Below, piece by piece: positions 25,705-34,233 of a stretch of DNA of 64,000 bases. The position numbers and the translations under genes are program-made. Numbering within the stretch: position 1 is the first letter of the stretch; each line of letters begins with the position of its first letter. The notes beneath the pieces were generated by a model. It made no database searches and was not told where the DNA came from. It saw only the letters and a list, made by a program, of their open reading frames with translations. The stretch is from a virus. The stretch is from IMG/VR virus record IMGVR_UViG_3300021478_000794, positions 1-64,000 of that record; one strand, written 5' to 3'.

Positions 25705-26465
25705 GCCGTTACGGTAAAGTTAACCGTCGCGCTGGCCTGACGGTCGACGCCCCGGACGTAAACCGGGACGGTCCCGACGATTAGATCGTACGCCGGTACT
25801 ACCACCGTCATTAAGGTCGGATTAACGAACGTCGGCGTCTTCGTCTTTCCGGCCCATTTTACGATATCCCCGTCGACGAAATTATTCCCGACTAGATTGA
25901 GCGTTAGCGTCCCGAGCGCGGCGCTCGCGGTCGACGGCGAAAGGCTACTTAGAACCGGCGCGGGGCCTAAGGCCGCCCGGAGATCTAAATAAAGCGGATT
26001 ACTCGTAATCGCCGGGCCGCCGGTATTGTCCTGGACCGTAACGAGGATAACCCGGGAGGCTCCTAAGGTCGTCGGATCGAGTCCCGCGACCGTTAAGGTA
26101 TTCGGATCGGTTAAGGTCGTCGGATAAGAGATCCCGTCTAGGAGGACGACGCAGCCGCTATCGAACCGCCCGCTCCCGTCTCCTTTTACGACGAACGAGA
26201 AAGGCGCTCCGTTCGTTCGCGCTACCCGGGGAGTAACCGAAGAAAGGTAAATCGGAAAAGTCGGAGCTGGGTCGAGGGAAGGAACGAAGGAAGTAAATAA
26301 CCCCGAAACCTTCATCGGATTAAACAGACTCGTCGCATCCACAACATCCGTCACCCGTAAGGTACCCGGGGATTGAACCGTAACGGGAGGGAGGAGGTTA
26401 AGCTGACGGAGGAACTCTTTGACCTGATTGTCAGCCGTCGGCGAATAAGTAATCGTGTAAGGCAT
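25701..26465 (-). CDS. Virion fibre/decoration protein with IPT/TIG Ig-like domains
   Basis: 254 residues from the ATG at 26465, chosen because a GGTATTTA motif lies seven bases upstream and the longer frame runs into the divergent gene. Two or three IPT/TIG-type beta-sandwich repeats: one around 85-165 and one around 170-254 (APVLSSLSPSTASAALGTLT, then NLVGNNFVDGDIVKWAG). Such domains decorate phage heads, fibres or necks and may bind carbohydrates. Confidence 0.65.
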   Translation of the reverse strand: MPYTITYSPTADNQVKEFLRQLNLLPPVTVQSPGTLRVTDVVDATSLFNPMKVSGLFTSFVPSLDPAPTFPIYLSSVTPRVARTNGAPFSFVVKGDGSGRFDSGCVVLLDGISYPTTLTDPNTLTVAGLDPTTLGASRVILVTVQDNTGGPAITSNPLYLDLRAALGPAPVLSSLSPSTASAALGTLTLNLVGNNFVDGDIVKWAGKTKTPTFVNPTLMTVVVPAYDLIVGTVPVYVRGVDRQASATVNFTVTA

Positions 26466-26471
26466 GGACGA

Positions 26472-26479
26472 TAAATACC
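26472..26479 (-). promoter_or_regulatory. GGTATTTA motif (family B)
   Basis: CGGGTATTTATCGTCC runs straight into the ATG of the IPT-domain gene on the minus strand. Confidence 0.45.
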
Positions 26480-26504
26480 CGCGTTCTAGATAATTAGAGG
26501 GACT

Positions 26505-26966
26505 ATGAGTTACGACAGTACCCCCGACACCCAAGAGCATATTTTTAAGGTCGCCTCGAACCTCGACGCTATCATATTTAATTTAAGCCATCGCTCCCTC
26601 GTCCACGACCGATCGAAATTCGGGCCGGTCGAGAAGGAGGCCTTCGACCGGCTAACTCCCCGGCTTAAAAATTTAACATACGGGAGCGAGGAGTACCGGG
26701 CTTCCCTCCGGGAAATGAAACCGGCCCTCGCGCATCATTACGAGCATAATTCCCACCATCCCGAACATTACCCCGGCGGGGTTCTCGATATGAGCCTCCT
26801 CGATATCCTAGAAATGTTGGCCGACTGGAAGGCGGCGGGTGAGCGGCACGACCCCCCTAACCCCCTCGATAAATCGATCGCCTACAACGCCGAACGCTTT
26901 AAACTCTCGCCTGAGATGACGAAAATCTTATCGACGACGGCGCGGGAACTGGGATGGATCGTATGA
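26505..26966 (+). CDS. DUF5662-family phage protein
   Basis: 153 residues. HDRSKFGP near residue 34, YGSEEYRASLREMKPALAHH and NSHHPEHYPGGVLDMSLLDI are the conserved blocks of DUF5662, a small helical family common in phages; the many His/Asp residues suggest an HD-like metal site. Activity unknown. The next small gene starts inside its stop (ATGA). Confidence 0.75.
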   Translation: MSYDSTPDTQEHIFKVASNLDAIIFNLSHRSLVHDRSKFGPVEKEAFDRLTPRLKNLTYGSEEYRASLREMKPALAHHYEHNSHHPEHYPGGVLDMSLLDILEMLADWKAAGERHDPPNPLDKSIAYNAERFKLSPEMTKILSTTARELGWIV

Positions 26967-27124
26967 CGAGGGACGAACTTTTTATCGTTATCGCGAAGCT
27001 AAAGGAAGAGCACGGGGAGGCCTTCGATCGTTGGTACGATCAGGCCAATTTCCCGGATATCGAAGATTATTGCAAAACCGGCTTCGTCTTAGAACGCTTT
27101 TTCGAAGGAACGAGCGCCCTCTAA
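26963..27124 (+). CDS. Small hypothetical protein
   Basis: 53 residues, MTRDELFIVIAKLKEE at the start and GFVLERFFEGTSAL at the end, coupled to the DUF5662 gene by ATGA and ending just before the bidirectional terminator. Helical, acidic. No family recognised. Confidence 0.6.
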   Translation: MTRDELFIVIAKLKEEHGEAFDRWYDQANFPDIEDYCKTGFVLERFFEGTSAL

Positions 27125-27132
27125 AAATGAAA

Positions 27133-27165
27133 AAAGGCCGCCCCGGTTAAGGAGCGGCCTCTTTC
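27133..27165. terminator. Bidirectional intrinsic terminator
   Basis: AGGCCGC (27135-27141) pairs with GCGGCCT (27154-27160), with A-run before and TTT after, between a plus gene ending at 27124 and a minus gene ending at 27180. Confidence 0.8.
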
Positions 27166-27179
27166 TAAAGGGTTAAATT

Positions 27180-27902
27180 TTACTCTTTATCTTTAGGTTC
27201 CGGAACGGTCGGCTGGATCGGGTGGGCCGGTCCGATCGCTTCCGGATCGGTCGGGGGTGGGGTCGTTCCGCCGTTTCCTCCGTTCGGGGGAGGAGTCGTG
27301 GTCGGTAGTTGCGGAACGCGGGCCCACATCCACCCATAACCGGGAACGAAACACCAGACCCAACCGCTACCTTCCGGATCTTGGGCCGGGAGTTGCCCCG
27401 GTAGACCGCCCGGTTTCGGAGGTCTAACTTCGGGAATCCCGTAACCCGGATCGACCGGTCTTTCGGGATAGCCGTAACCGGGATCGACGGGACCTTGGGG
27501 AGGTCGAGAAGGCCAAGGAGGTTGCGGCATTGGAAATCCGATATCGACGTAAGGAGGTCGAGGCCGTGCCCAAGGCGGCGAGTAACCCGGGTCGACCGGC
27601 GGTCGAGCCCAAGGCGGGGAATAACCCGGATCGACCGGTCGGATAGGATACCCGTAACCGGGATCGACGGGCCTTTCCGGATACCCATAACCGGGATCGA
27701 CCGGCCCTTGGGGCGGTTTCGGTCGGATAGGTACCCCATAGCCGGGATCGACCGGTCTTTCGGGATATCCATAACCGGGATCGACCGGTCTTGAGGGAGG
27801 TTGCGGTTGAGTAGGGGGAGGACCGCCGGGCATAGGACCGCCGCCGACTTGGGTATCGGAATAAGTCAGAACGCCTTGGAAGATTACGGGGATAGCTGCC
27901 AT
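27180..27902 (-). CDS. Proline-rich repeat protein (RPVDPGYG repeats)
   Basis: 240 residues. Residues about 38-170 hold some nine copies of a unit like RPVDPGYGYPE or ARPPVDPGYSPPW, then a Trp-rich segment WVWCFVPGYGWMWARVP and a Pro/Gly/Thr tail ending in KDKE. The repeats are also repeats at DNA level, producing long open frames on other strands that I reject. No signal peptide. Possibly a virion surface or fibre protein; function unknown. Confidence 0.65.
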   Translation of the reverse strand: MAAIPVIFQGVLTYSDTQVGGGPMPGGPPPTQPQPPSRPVDPGYGYPERPVDPGYGVPIRPKPPQGPVDPGYGYPERPVDPGYGYPIRPVDPGYSPPWARPPVDPGYSPPWARPRPPYVDIGFPMPQPPWPSRPPQGPVDPGYGYPERPVDPGYGIPEVRPPKPGGLPGQLPAQDPEGSGWVWCFVPGYGWMWARVPQLPTTTPPPNGGNGGTTPPPTDPEAIGPAHPIQPTVPEPKDKE

Positions 27903-28028
27903 AATTTAATCTTTTCGTGTAGTATGAGGTATAGGGGAGTAGGGATTATAGCGACGAGGTTTGACGCTACGATTAAACTACCGATGAAGATAGATTAAAG
28001 GAAAAAGCTTCGTTAGTAGTTAAGGGAC

Positions 28029-28529
28029 GTGACGAACGATGTACTCGGTTTCGGAGGGGCCGTTCTCAACTTTAAAGTCGAGCGGCTCGGCCCGAGCGGC
28101 GAGCTTAAATTCTATCTAACGGCGGATCGACCCGGCTTCCGTTGGACTATCACCTACAACGGGGTCACTACCAAAAACGTAACCATGCTAGCCCTACAAA
28201 ACGACCAACAAGTAACCGCCTCGATTCAACCGGTCGACGCGAAAGGAAATCCGGCGAAAGTCGACGGCGCTCCGGAATGGAGTTCCAGTAGCGAAGACGT
28301 CGCCGTCGTAAAGGCCGCTCCCGACGGACTGTCGGCGACTGTCGCCGGAGTCGATATCGGAACCTGCCAGATCAACGTTAAGGCGGACGCCGACCTCGGG
28401 GAAGGAACGACGGCGCTTACCGGTACGCTCGACGTCGAAGTAGTGGCGGGCTCGGCGGTAGCGCTCTCGATTACGACCGGTACTCCCGAACCGAAGAAGG
28501 AAATAAATCCGCTCGGACCGAGAAAATAA
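28029..28529 (+). CDS. Ig-like (Big_2-type) decoration protein
   Basis: 166 residues, GTG start after TAAGGGA. N-terminal part binds unknown target; residues about 55-148 form a bacterial Ig-like domain (IQPVDAKGNPAKVDGAPEW, later VAGVDIGTCQINVKADAD, then TLDVEVVAGSAVAL). These domains are frequent on phage capsid and tail surfaces. Ends in a short charged tail. Followed by a perfect terminator. Confidence 0.7.
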   Translation: MTNDVLGFGGAVLNFKVERLGPSGELKFYLTADRPGFRWTITYNGVTTKNVTMLALQNDQQVTASIQPVDAKGNPAKVDGAPEWSSSSEDVAVVKAAPDGLSATVAGVDIGTCQINVKADADLGEGTTALTGTLDVEVVAGSAVALSITTGTPEPKKEINPLGPRK

Positions 28530-28545
28530 TTTTAACCAATAAAAA

Positions 28546-28580
28546 GAAGCGGCGGAGGTCGAACCTCCGCCGTTTTCTTT
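28546..28580. terminator. Bidirectional intrinsic terminator
   Basis: CGGCGGAGGT (28550-28559) pairs with ACCTCCGCCG (28563-28572), a 3-base loop, A-run on the left and T-run on the right. Separates the Ig-like gene from the convergent minus operon. Confidence 0.9.
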
Positions 28581-29116
28581 TAAATTAAGCCTCCGAACGC
28601 CTCGGGGGTAACCGGCTCCCCGTTATACGGGTTCTTCGCCCCCCATCCGAACGCGACCGCGTCGAGAAGGGTCGCCGAGTCGACCATCTCCGCTTCCATT
28701 AGAACCTTATGATCGATATTGAGAGGGATATCGCCGGTTCCGTCGTCCACGAACCAGAGGGAGTTAACCCCCCGATGCTTCATAATCTCTTGTATCGGCC
28801 AGCAATGCGCTTCCCGTAAAGCGCCGAGATTCCGGAAGACGACCCGGACCGGCTTCCCGTCCGCCGTATCTTTTAAAACTTGAATCTGGGAGTGGAGATG
28901 TTCCGGGGTAAAATTCGATCCGTCGACGAGAAGGGTATTCTTAACCCCGAGCGAATTCGTTAATTCCTCCCCGCTACCCGGACGGGCGTTTACGACGTGG
29001 AAGATACGAGCCATTCGTTCCATCGCGTCTAAACCGAGGGCCGGGAGGGCGTGAACCGAGGTAATCGCTTCGGGATCTACCTCCATGTCCGAAAGATCGA
29101 CTAGTTCCTCATCCAT
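28580..29116 (-). CDS. Hypothetical protein of the MoxR/VWA cluster
   Basis: 178 residues, last gene of the MoxR-metallopeptidase-VWA run, 15 bases after the VWA gene. Alpha/beta look: KNTLLVDGSNFTPEHLHSQI, KPVRVVFRNLGALREAHCWP, GVNSLWFVDDGTGDIPLNID. The repeated strand-Asp pattern recalls a small Rossmann-like fold. No family recognised; context ties it to the ATPase system. Confidence 0.55.
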   Translation of the reverse strand: MDEELVDLSDMEVDPEAITSVHALPALGLDAMERMARIFHVVNARPGSGEELTNSLGVKNTLLVDGSNFTPEHLHSQIQVLKDTADGKPVRVVFRNLGALREAHCWPIQEIMKHRGVNSLWFVDDGTGDIPLNIDHKVLMEAEMVDSATLLDAVAFGWGAKNPYNGEPVTPEAFGGLI

Positions 29117-29131
29117 ATTCTCTTCTCTTTT

Positions 29132-30382
29132 TTACTTCTTTACGCCTACCCCGGCGAAGATGTCCTTCCCTCGCCCTTTCTCCTCCTGGCCCTTAATCCA
29201 GTTCGGATCGTCGACGTAGGTCCGGATAATCTTACACCCCACCGGAATCGCCTCGGTCGAATGCTGAGAGGTTAGGACGAAGCACCACTTCGGCGGTACG
29301 ATTAACTTCGGCGGAGGATTCGCGAACGCCCCGTCCGTTAGCATCATGTATCCATCCATATCCTTATAGAAGGGCTGCTTTAAAACCGCCGCGATCCCTT
29401 CCCAAGGGCTCGTCCCGCCCCCTCCCTCCATAGGGACGTAATTATGCGGCCGCATCGGGCCCTGCCGGATCCCGTCGTCGAAGGTAAAGATATAAAGCTC
29501 CGCGACGTCCGGCTTAACGCTCTTTAGAATCGAGGTAAAATCGAATTGAATCCCGATATCGAAAACCGAACCGGAGACGTCGACGAAAACCGCCATCTTA
29601 CAAATCTTCGACCGCATTACGGGGACGTTCCGGGCCGGTAACCGGACGTTCGACCCGCTTATCTCGCCGAGCTGGGCGCGGACGCTCTGGAGCTTAGTTT
29701 CCTCCCGCGTCCACATATCCTCGTAAACTTCCGCTTCCCGGCTCTTAAACCAGTCCCGAACCGCCGCTTTCCAGAGTCCCGTCTCGATCGGTCGGTAGCC
29801 GGTCTGATTTAACTCGCGGCCCGCGCCGCCGCCCCGGCTTAGGCGTTTATCTTTTCCGTAACCGGGATGCAGTTCCGACATCCGGGTAATCGGGTTCCGC
29901 TGTATCCGCTCAACGGCTTTCCGGACTTCGTCCTGAATAATCGGGTTCCCGTCTTCCCCGAGCGTTTTATTCCGCTCTTCGTCCGCTTCTTTCGAGGCCG
30001 AATGGGCGTACTTCTCCCCGAGCTTATCGTATTCCGGATCGTCCGCTCCGGACGGATCTCCCACTCCCGTTCCTTCGCCCTCGCCCTCGCCCGGTTCACC
30101 GCCCTCTCCCTCGCCTTCTCCCTCGCCCTCTCCCGGTTCGCCCGGTTCGCCTTTTTCGCCCTTTTTAGGTTTCGGCTTCTTCTTACCGCCCGGACCCGCG
30201 CCGCCTCCTCCGCCCTTCTCCTGATCGCGCCAATCTTCGGTCGACGTTTCGTAGGACGGAATAACCGCTCCCTTACCGTCCGGAGTAGCGTCGATCGCGC
30301 CCGATCCCTTCGGGATTTCCATCCCGGGCGCTAAAACGAGCCGTAAATCGCCGATCGTCGTCTTTAAGGAATTAAAAGGCAT
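29132..30382 (-). CDS. VWA (MIDAS) domain protein, DUF2201 C-terminal type
   Basis: 416 residues. N-terminal third is low-complexity (GEGEGEG and KPKPKKGEKGEPG). The C-terminal VWA domain begins near residue 258: FVDVSGS gives the MIDAS D-x-S-x-S motif, GGGTSP supplies the Thr, and LTDGAF near 346 the last Asp. Such VWA proteins bind a metal-dependent partner and work with MoxR-type ATPases to remodel or load metals into targets. The gene has a CGAAATGTA motif upstream and lies directly downstream of the metallopeptidase gene, which in cellular homologues is fused to this domain. Confidence 0.8.
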   Translation of the reverse strand: MPFNSLKTTIGDLRLVLAPGMEIPKGSGAIDATPDGKGAVIPSYETSTEDWRDQEKGGGGGAGPGGKKKPKPKKGEKGEPGEPGEGEGEGEGEGGEPGEGEGEGTGVGDPSGADDPEYDKLGEKYAHSASKEADEERNKTLGEDGNPIIQDEVRKAVERIQRNPITRMSELHPGYGKDKRLSRGGGAGRELNQTGYRPIETGLWKAAVRDWFKSREAEVYEDMWTREETKLQSVRAQLGEISGSNVRLPARNVPVMRSKICKMAVFVDVSGSVFDIGIQFDFTSILKSVKPDVAELYIFTFDDGIRQGPMRPHNYVPMEGGGGTSPWEGIAAVLKQPFYKDMDGYMMLTDGAFANPPPKLIVPPKWCFVLTSQHSTEAIPVGCKIIRTYVDDPNWIKGQEEKGRGKDIFAGVGVKK

Positions 30383-30388
30383 ATCGAA

Positions 30389-30397
30389 TACATTTCG
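30389..30397 (-). promoter_or_regulatory. CGAAATGTA motif (family A)
   Basis: CGAAATGTATTCGATATG on the coding strand leads into the VWA start codon, inside a 21-base gap between genes. Confidence 0.5.
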
Positions 30398-30403
30398 TTT
30401 TCT

Positions 30404-31966
30404 CTAACGCTGCCCCTGTAACCGTATAAGCCAGCTAACCATTCCCTTAAGGTCCGCCGGAGTTTTAAAGATTTCGGTCGGGCCGAAGGTAAACTCTTCC
30501 ATCCCCTTCGCCGCGAGAAGGGCGGCCTGACGTCGAAAGTCGCGGACGGTCGTCTTAAACGGAACGGGCCCCTTTTCCGCCGCGATCTTTTGGAGCGCGA
30601 TAATATTTGGCGAAAGCGGGATCCGGGGTATCGCCGAGCCTCCCGGCTCTTCCGCCGGAGCTTCCGCCGCCGGAACTTCTTCGGGCGTTAGAGGAGCTTC
30701 GGGAACCGCCGCCGGAGCTTCCGCTTCCGGAGCCGCCGCCGTAGCTTCCGGAGCTTCCGGAGCCGTCGGCGGTTCTTCGATCCCTCCTAACGTTCGCTCC
30801 GCTTCCCGGGCGACGTCCGCCGCTAACTTTTTATTAAGGTCTTCTTGGGCCTCGACGACCGCTAAGTCGTCGGCATCGTCCCGCTCCTTAATTAAGCGGT
30901 CGATCTCGTCGAGATTCGCGATCTCCGGGATCCCGACCGCCGCCGCGAACGGCTCCCAAGTCATCGGGCGCGTTCCCGCCGCCTTCATCCTCGCGTACGT
31001 CTCGACGATCTTCCGGGAGGTCGGGAAAGACTTTTTCCCGAGCTGGGTCGTTATCCCGATCGCCCGCGAGAGCCAGACCCACTCGGGCTGGGTAATATCG
31101 TCGGTATAAAAAATATCCGCTTCGCCTTCCTGATCGGCGACCCGCTTTAGTTTCTCGATAAGCCCGTAGGTATCGTGGGACTTAACGAAGACGACGTCGC
31201 CCGGCTCGACGTAAACCTTCTGGCTGACGACCTCTTCGGAAGATTCCTCGCCCCGGTCGACTTTCCGCTTCCGCTTAACCTGGCGACCGAAGGATTTATT
31301 CTCAACGGCTTTTTCGAATTGGTTCGGGTCGATCCCCTTCGACTCCATATCGGTAATCATCGCCTGATATAGTTCGAGGCAAGTCTGATCGATTTCGACC
31401 GTTCCTTTTACCTCGCCCGGCTTAACGGGATACTTCTCCCGAACCGCTTTCGGGAGGTCCTTCCAGTAGATCCCGTTCTGGAGCGTCCAATCCTGTCGCT
31501 CCTCGGTCCGGAGCCCCGAGGACCACTTCAGCGTCCGCTTTAGGAACTCGTTAATGTAGGCGTCCGTAACGATATTCCAGATCTGCATATACTCGATCTG
31601 AAACATCTTAATCTGGCGGACGTGACCGAAAATAAGGTGCATAGCCTCGTGAGCGATAACGAAGGCGATATCGCCCGCCGAGAGGCTCGCCGCGAACCAG
31701 ACGTTAAAGTAGTAATCGATTTTACTATTAACCGGGTTAAACCCGACGCAAGCGGTCGAGATCTCCGGATCGGTCGTCAGGATCGGTTTCCCCATTAAGG
31801 CCCCCTTCCACCCCAGCCACCAATGGGCCGAGGCTAAGATCCGGGCCGCGAATTCGAGACGTTTATCGGCGAGCTGAAAAGTTCTTTCGGTCGCCGCTTG
31901 CTCCTCGGGAGTATGATATTTGTACTTCTCCCGTAGCTCCTCTAATTCTGTAATTGAGTGACCCAT
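30404..31966 (-). CDS. DUF2201-type putative metallopeptidase
   Basis: 520 residues. HEAMH at 106-110 within FVIAHEAMHLIFGH is a zincin-type H-E-x-x-H site; the surrounding region (ILASAHWWLGWKGALMG, VTDAYINEF) matches the N-terminal domain of DUF2201 proteins. Residues 395-450 are Ala/Pro/Glu-rich linker. In cells this domain usually precedes the VWA domain in one chain; here they are two adjacent genes. Probably works with the MoxR ATPase at 31990-33750. Protease activity is not shown by sequence alone. Confidence 0.75.
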   Translation of the reverse strand: MGHSITELEELREKYKYHTPEEQAATERTFQLADKRLEFAARILASAHWWLGWKGALMGKPILTTDPEISTACVGFNPVNSKIDYYFNVWFAASLSAGDIAFVIAHEAMHLIFGHVRQIKMFQIEYMQIWNIVTDAYINEFLKRTLKWSSGLRTEERQDWTLQNGIYWKDLPKAVREKYPVKPGEVKGTVEIDQTCLELYQAMITDMESKGIDPNQFEKAVENKSFGRQVKRKRKVDRGEESSEEVVSQKVYVEPGDVVFVKSHDTYGLIEKLKRVADQEGEADIFYTDDITQPEWVWLSRAIGITTQLGKKSFPTSRKIVETYARMKAAGTRPMTWEPFAAAVGIPEIANLDEIDRLIKERDDADDLAVVEAQEDLNKKLAADVAREAERTLGGIEEPPTAPEAPEATAAAPEAEAPAAVPEAPLTPEEVPAAEAPAEEPGGSAIPRIPLSPNIIALQKIAAEKGPVPFKTTVRDFRRQAALLAAKGMEEFTFGPTEIFKTPADLKGMVSWLIRLQGQR

Positions 31967-31976
31967 TCTACTTTAA

Positions 31977-31985
31977 GACATTTCG
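31977..31985 (-). promoter_or_regulatory. CGAAATGTC motif (family A variant)
   Basis: One-base variant of the family A motif, ten bases before the metallopeptidase ATG on the minus strand. Confidence 0.35.
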
Positions 31986-31989
31986 GTCT

Positions 31990-33750
31990 TTAAGGACGAA
32001 CTCCCGTCGTCGCGGGAGCGGGAGTCCCGCCGACCGGCGCGGGAGCGCCGGGCCTCGTAGCCGGAGCGCCCCCTAACCCTCCGGCGACTTTCCCTTTTCC
32101 GGGCGCGGTCGCGACTTTCGCCGGAGTACCCTTCTTTTCGATTCCGTACTCGATATTCCCTTGGATCGTCGCGTCGATCTGGGTCTTACACTTATTGTAG
32201 ATATCAGTTTCGCCCCGGGTCGGAGGGAGGACGTGGGGGAGATCGGGCTGGCCCTGACTTGTCGCCCAAGCCTTCCGCCACTCTTCCGGCTTATTCTGCT
32301 TCACCCACAGGTACCAGCACAAATCCTGCCGGAGAACGATCCCCGCGACTTCGGGATGCATCGCGCAAATAATCCGCGAAAAATTCCCGATATCGTCGAG
32401 CGGGATTTTCGCCTCCCCGTCGAGCGTCGTCTTCCTTAAGCCCGCCTCGATTACCCCGGCGATCTTCGCCCCCTTAGCTTGGTCGCCCTTTACTTCGGCG
32501 ATCTTCGTCTCTAGCTCGGGAGCGTCGTTCCGGAGCGACGAAAGCGCCGCCGTCGCGTCGCCGAGGACCGCCCGCTTTAACTGTTCGAAAGGCATATTTA
32601 CGCCCGTCGTTTTCGAAGAAATCTTATGATGTTGGGCGATCATATTAAACCCCCGGTTCCACCACGCCATACTCTCCGCCTTTTCCCCGGGCCGGGGATT
32701 AAAGACGTCGTTATTAAGGCGCTGAATCTTGCGCATTATATAATAAAGAACCCGAGGGGTAATAATATCGCGTAAATAGACCGGCTGGCCGTCTTTACCT
32801 TCCTGAGGGTCGGCGTTTAAGATCTCCTTATACCACCATCTTAGGCATTCCCGGGCGACGCTCATACCGACCTGCCCCTTACGGCCCGGCCCGACGTAGT
32901 GATGAATTTTGGGAGCCGCCTCGACCGTTATAATCGCGTCGAACCGTCCGCCGAGCGCCGACTCTAGCTCCTGGACCGCCCGGACGATATCTTCCCGGGG
33001 CGGGTTAATCGCCGCCCAAACCGCCTTCAACTTCCGGAACGGAACGCCGTTAATCGTCCGGGCGTGCACTAGCTCGAAAAGCTGGTTCTGGGTGGCGTGA
33101 GAGACGCGGTTAATTTCGTCGAGGAAAATCATATCGACGTGCTCTAGGTCGTGCTTCCGGACGAATTCAAGGCACGCCTTCCCGGTCTCGTCCCGCCGGA
33201 CGTTCGGGATACCGACGAGGTTTAGGTACGGGTCCATCGTCGGAGCGTTAAAATAAGCGACCTTCCATTGGACAGTTTCCGCCGATTGCTCGATCATGGT
33301 CGTCTTCCCGACTCCCGACTCCCCGATTACGAGGACGGCTTGGTCGACGTGCTTCATGGCGATCCGCATCTGCGTCTCCCATTCCGCCTCTTCCATATCG
33401 AAAAAGATCCGGTCGAGAGAGTTCCCCTTCTCCTGCCCTTTAGGGATATCCTCCATCGTCTGGGGGACGTCGGGCGTCCGGTCGTCGAACCCGTAATCCG
33501 GTATCTCCCACTCCTCCCCCGTCTCCTCTTCCCGGTATTTCTTTCCGGCTTCGTCGATTCCGACCCGGCTCCGGGGAAAGGTAATGGACGGGAGCTTACT
33601 TTCTCGCTCAATTCTTTTCGCGATAAGCGCCGCTCGCTCTTCTTCGAGCGAAAGTTTCGGCTTATCCCCGTTCGAGGGCTTCGGCTTACCCTCGTTTAGA
33701 AAGGAGTCGATATCGTTAATTATGGAGGAGGAACCCTCTTCGTTTTTCAT
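31990..33750 (-). CDS. MoxR-type AAA+ ATPase
   Basis: 586 residues. A charged, disordered N-terminus (1-115) precedes the AAA+ module: Walker A GESGVGKT at 143-150, Walker B MIFLDE at 207-212 with NRVSHATQNQLFELV after it, as in MoxR/RavA-type and BchI-type ATPases. The last 40 residues are Pro/Ala/Gly-rich. With the downstream HEAMH protein and VWA protein it forms a complete MoxR-VWA module. Role in infection unknown; candidates are virion assembly, host-protein remodelling or defence. Confidence 0.85.
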   Translation of the reverse strand: MKNEEGSSSIINDIDSFLNEGKPKPSNGDKPKLSLEEERAALIAKRIERESKLPSITFPRSRVGIDEAGKKYREEETGEEWEIPDYGFDDRTPDVPQTMEDIPKGQEKGNSLDRIFFDMEEAEWETQMRIAMKHVDQAVLVIGESGVGKTTMIEQSAETVQWKVAYFNAPTMDPYLNLVGIPNVRRDETGKACLEFVRKHDLEHVDMIFLDEINRVSHATQNQLFELVHARTINGVPFRKLKAVWAAINPPREDIVRAVQELESALGGRFDAIITVEAAPKIHHYVGPGRKGQVGMSVARECLRWWYKEILNADPQEGKDGQPVYLRDIITPRVLYYIMRKIQRLNNDVFNPRPGEKAESMAWWNRGFNMIAQHHKISSKTTGVNMPFEQLKRAVLGDATAALSSLRNDAPELETKIAEVKGDQAKGAKIAGVIEAGLRKTTLDGEAKIPLDDIGNFSRIICAMHPEVAGIVLRQDLCWYLWVKQNKPEEWRKAWATSQGQPDLPHVLPPTRGETDIYNKCKTQIDATIQGNIEYGIEKKGTPAKVATAPGKGKVAGGLGGAPATRPGAPAPVGGTPAPATTGVRP

Positions 33751-33770
33751 ACGCTTTAAAAATTGAATTC

Positions 33771-33778
33771 TAAATACT
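33771..33778 (-). promoter_or_regulatory. AGTATTTA motif (family B)
   Basis: Twenty bases upstream of the MoxR ATG on the minus strand; starts at the stop codon of the preceding small gene. Confidence 0.4.
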
Positions 33779-33900
33779 TAACCGACCGAGGAGTACATTT
33801 CGGGCTCCGGTAAGCCGAACTCTAACTGGGTTTCGAAGATGAAAACGATTTGACCGTCTTCTTCTAGAACGAACTGAATCCCGGAGTCTCGATCGTTCAT
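33778..33900 (-). CDS. Very small hypothetical protein
   Basis: 40 residues, MNDRDSGIQFVLEEDGQIVF at the start, coupled by ATGA to the gene upstream. Two or three strands; its C-terminal EPEMYSSVG is encoded over a CGAAATGTA motif (33794-33802). No family recognised. Confidence 0.5.
   Translation of the reverse strand: MNDRDSGIQFVLEEDGQIVFIFETQLEFGLPEPEMYSSVG
33794..33802 (-). promoter_or_regulatory. CGAAATGTA motif (family A), inside a 3' coding end
   Basis: Located about 44 bases upstream of the MoxR start, overlapping the end of the 40-residue gene. With the family B site at 33771 it could serve the MoxR operon. Confidence 0.35.
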
Positions 33901-34205
33901 AATTTTTCGATCCGGATCTGGAAGTAGCCCTTACCGGCGTCTACTTTAATTAAGGAACGGGTAAAGGATTGGCGTTTAATCCGGGCCGCGTCCGGGGTCT
34001 CCGCGCTCGCGACGACCGTATCGGTCCGGGTATCGACGATCCGGTAGATTTTCTTCTCCGGCCTCTCCGCGACCCAGGCTTCCGCCTCTTTCTCCCGGCC
34101 TCCGCCTTTTAGGAAAACGACCGTCTTCCAGGCGCACGCGATCGGCTGATACTCCTGGAGGAGGAGCGTCCCCGTACTCGCGGTAATCCATCTTCTTTTC
34201 ATCAT
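33897..34205 (-). CDS. Small basic hypothetical protein
   Basis: 102 residues; two adjacent ATGs open the frame directly after a family A motif. Contains GREKEAEAWVAERPEKK and IKVDAGKGYFQIRIEKL. Basic, alpha/beta. No family recognised. Confidence 0.55.
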   Translation of the reverse strand: MMKRRWITASTGTLLLQEYQPIACAWKTVVFLKGGGREKEAEAWVAERPEKKIYRIVDTRTDTVVASAETPDAARIKRQSFTRSLIKVDAGKGYFQIRIEKL

Positions 34206-34211
34206 ACCCTC

Positions 34212-34220
34212 TACATTTCG
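34212..34220 (-). promoter_or_regulatory. CGAAATGTA motif (family A)
   Basis: TCACGAAATGTAGAGGGT precedes the ATG at 34205 on the minus strand. Confidence 0.55.
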
Positions 34221-34233
34221 TGAATCGCGAGGG

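Noticed and set aside
27173-27772. Second minus frame with repeated Ile-Pro-Val-x-Gly units, and a plus frame at 27495-27794
   Set aside because: They come from the period of the DNA repeat in the RPVDPGYG gene; only the 27180-27902 frame has a sensible start and a non-repeat C-terminal domain.
33268-33699. Plus-strand frame opposite the MoxR gene
   Set aside because: Antisense shadow of the conserved AAA+ sequence with no start signals.
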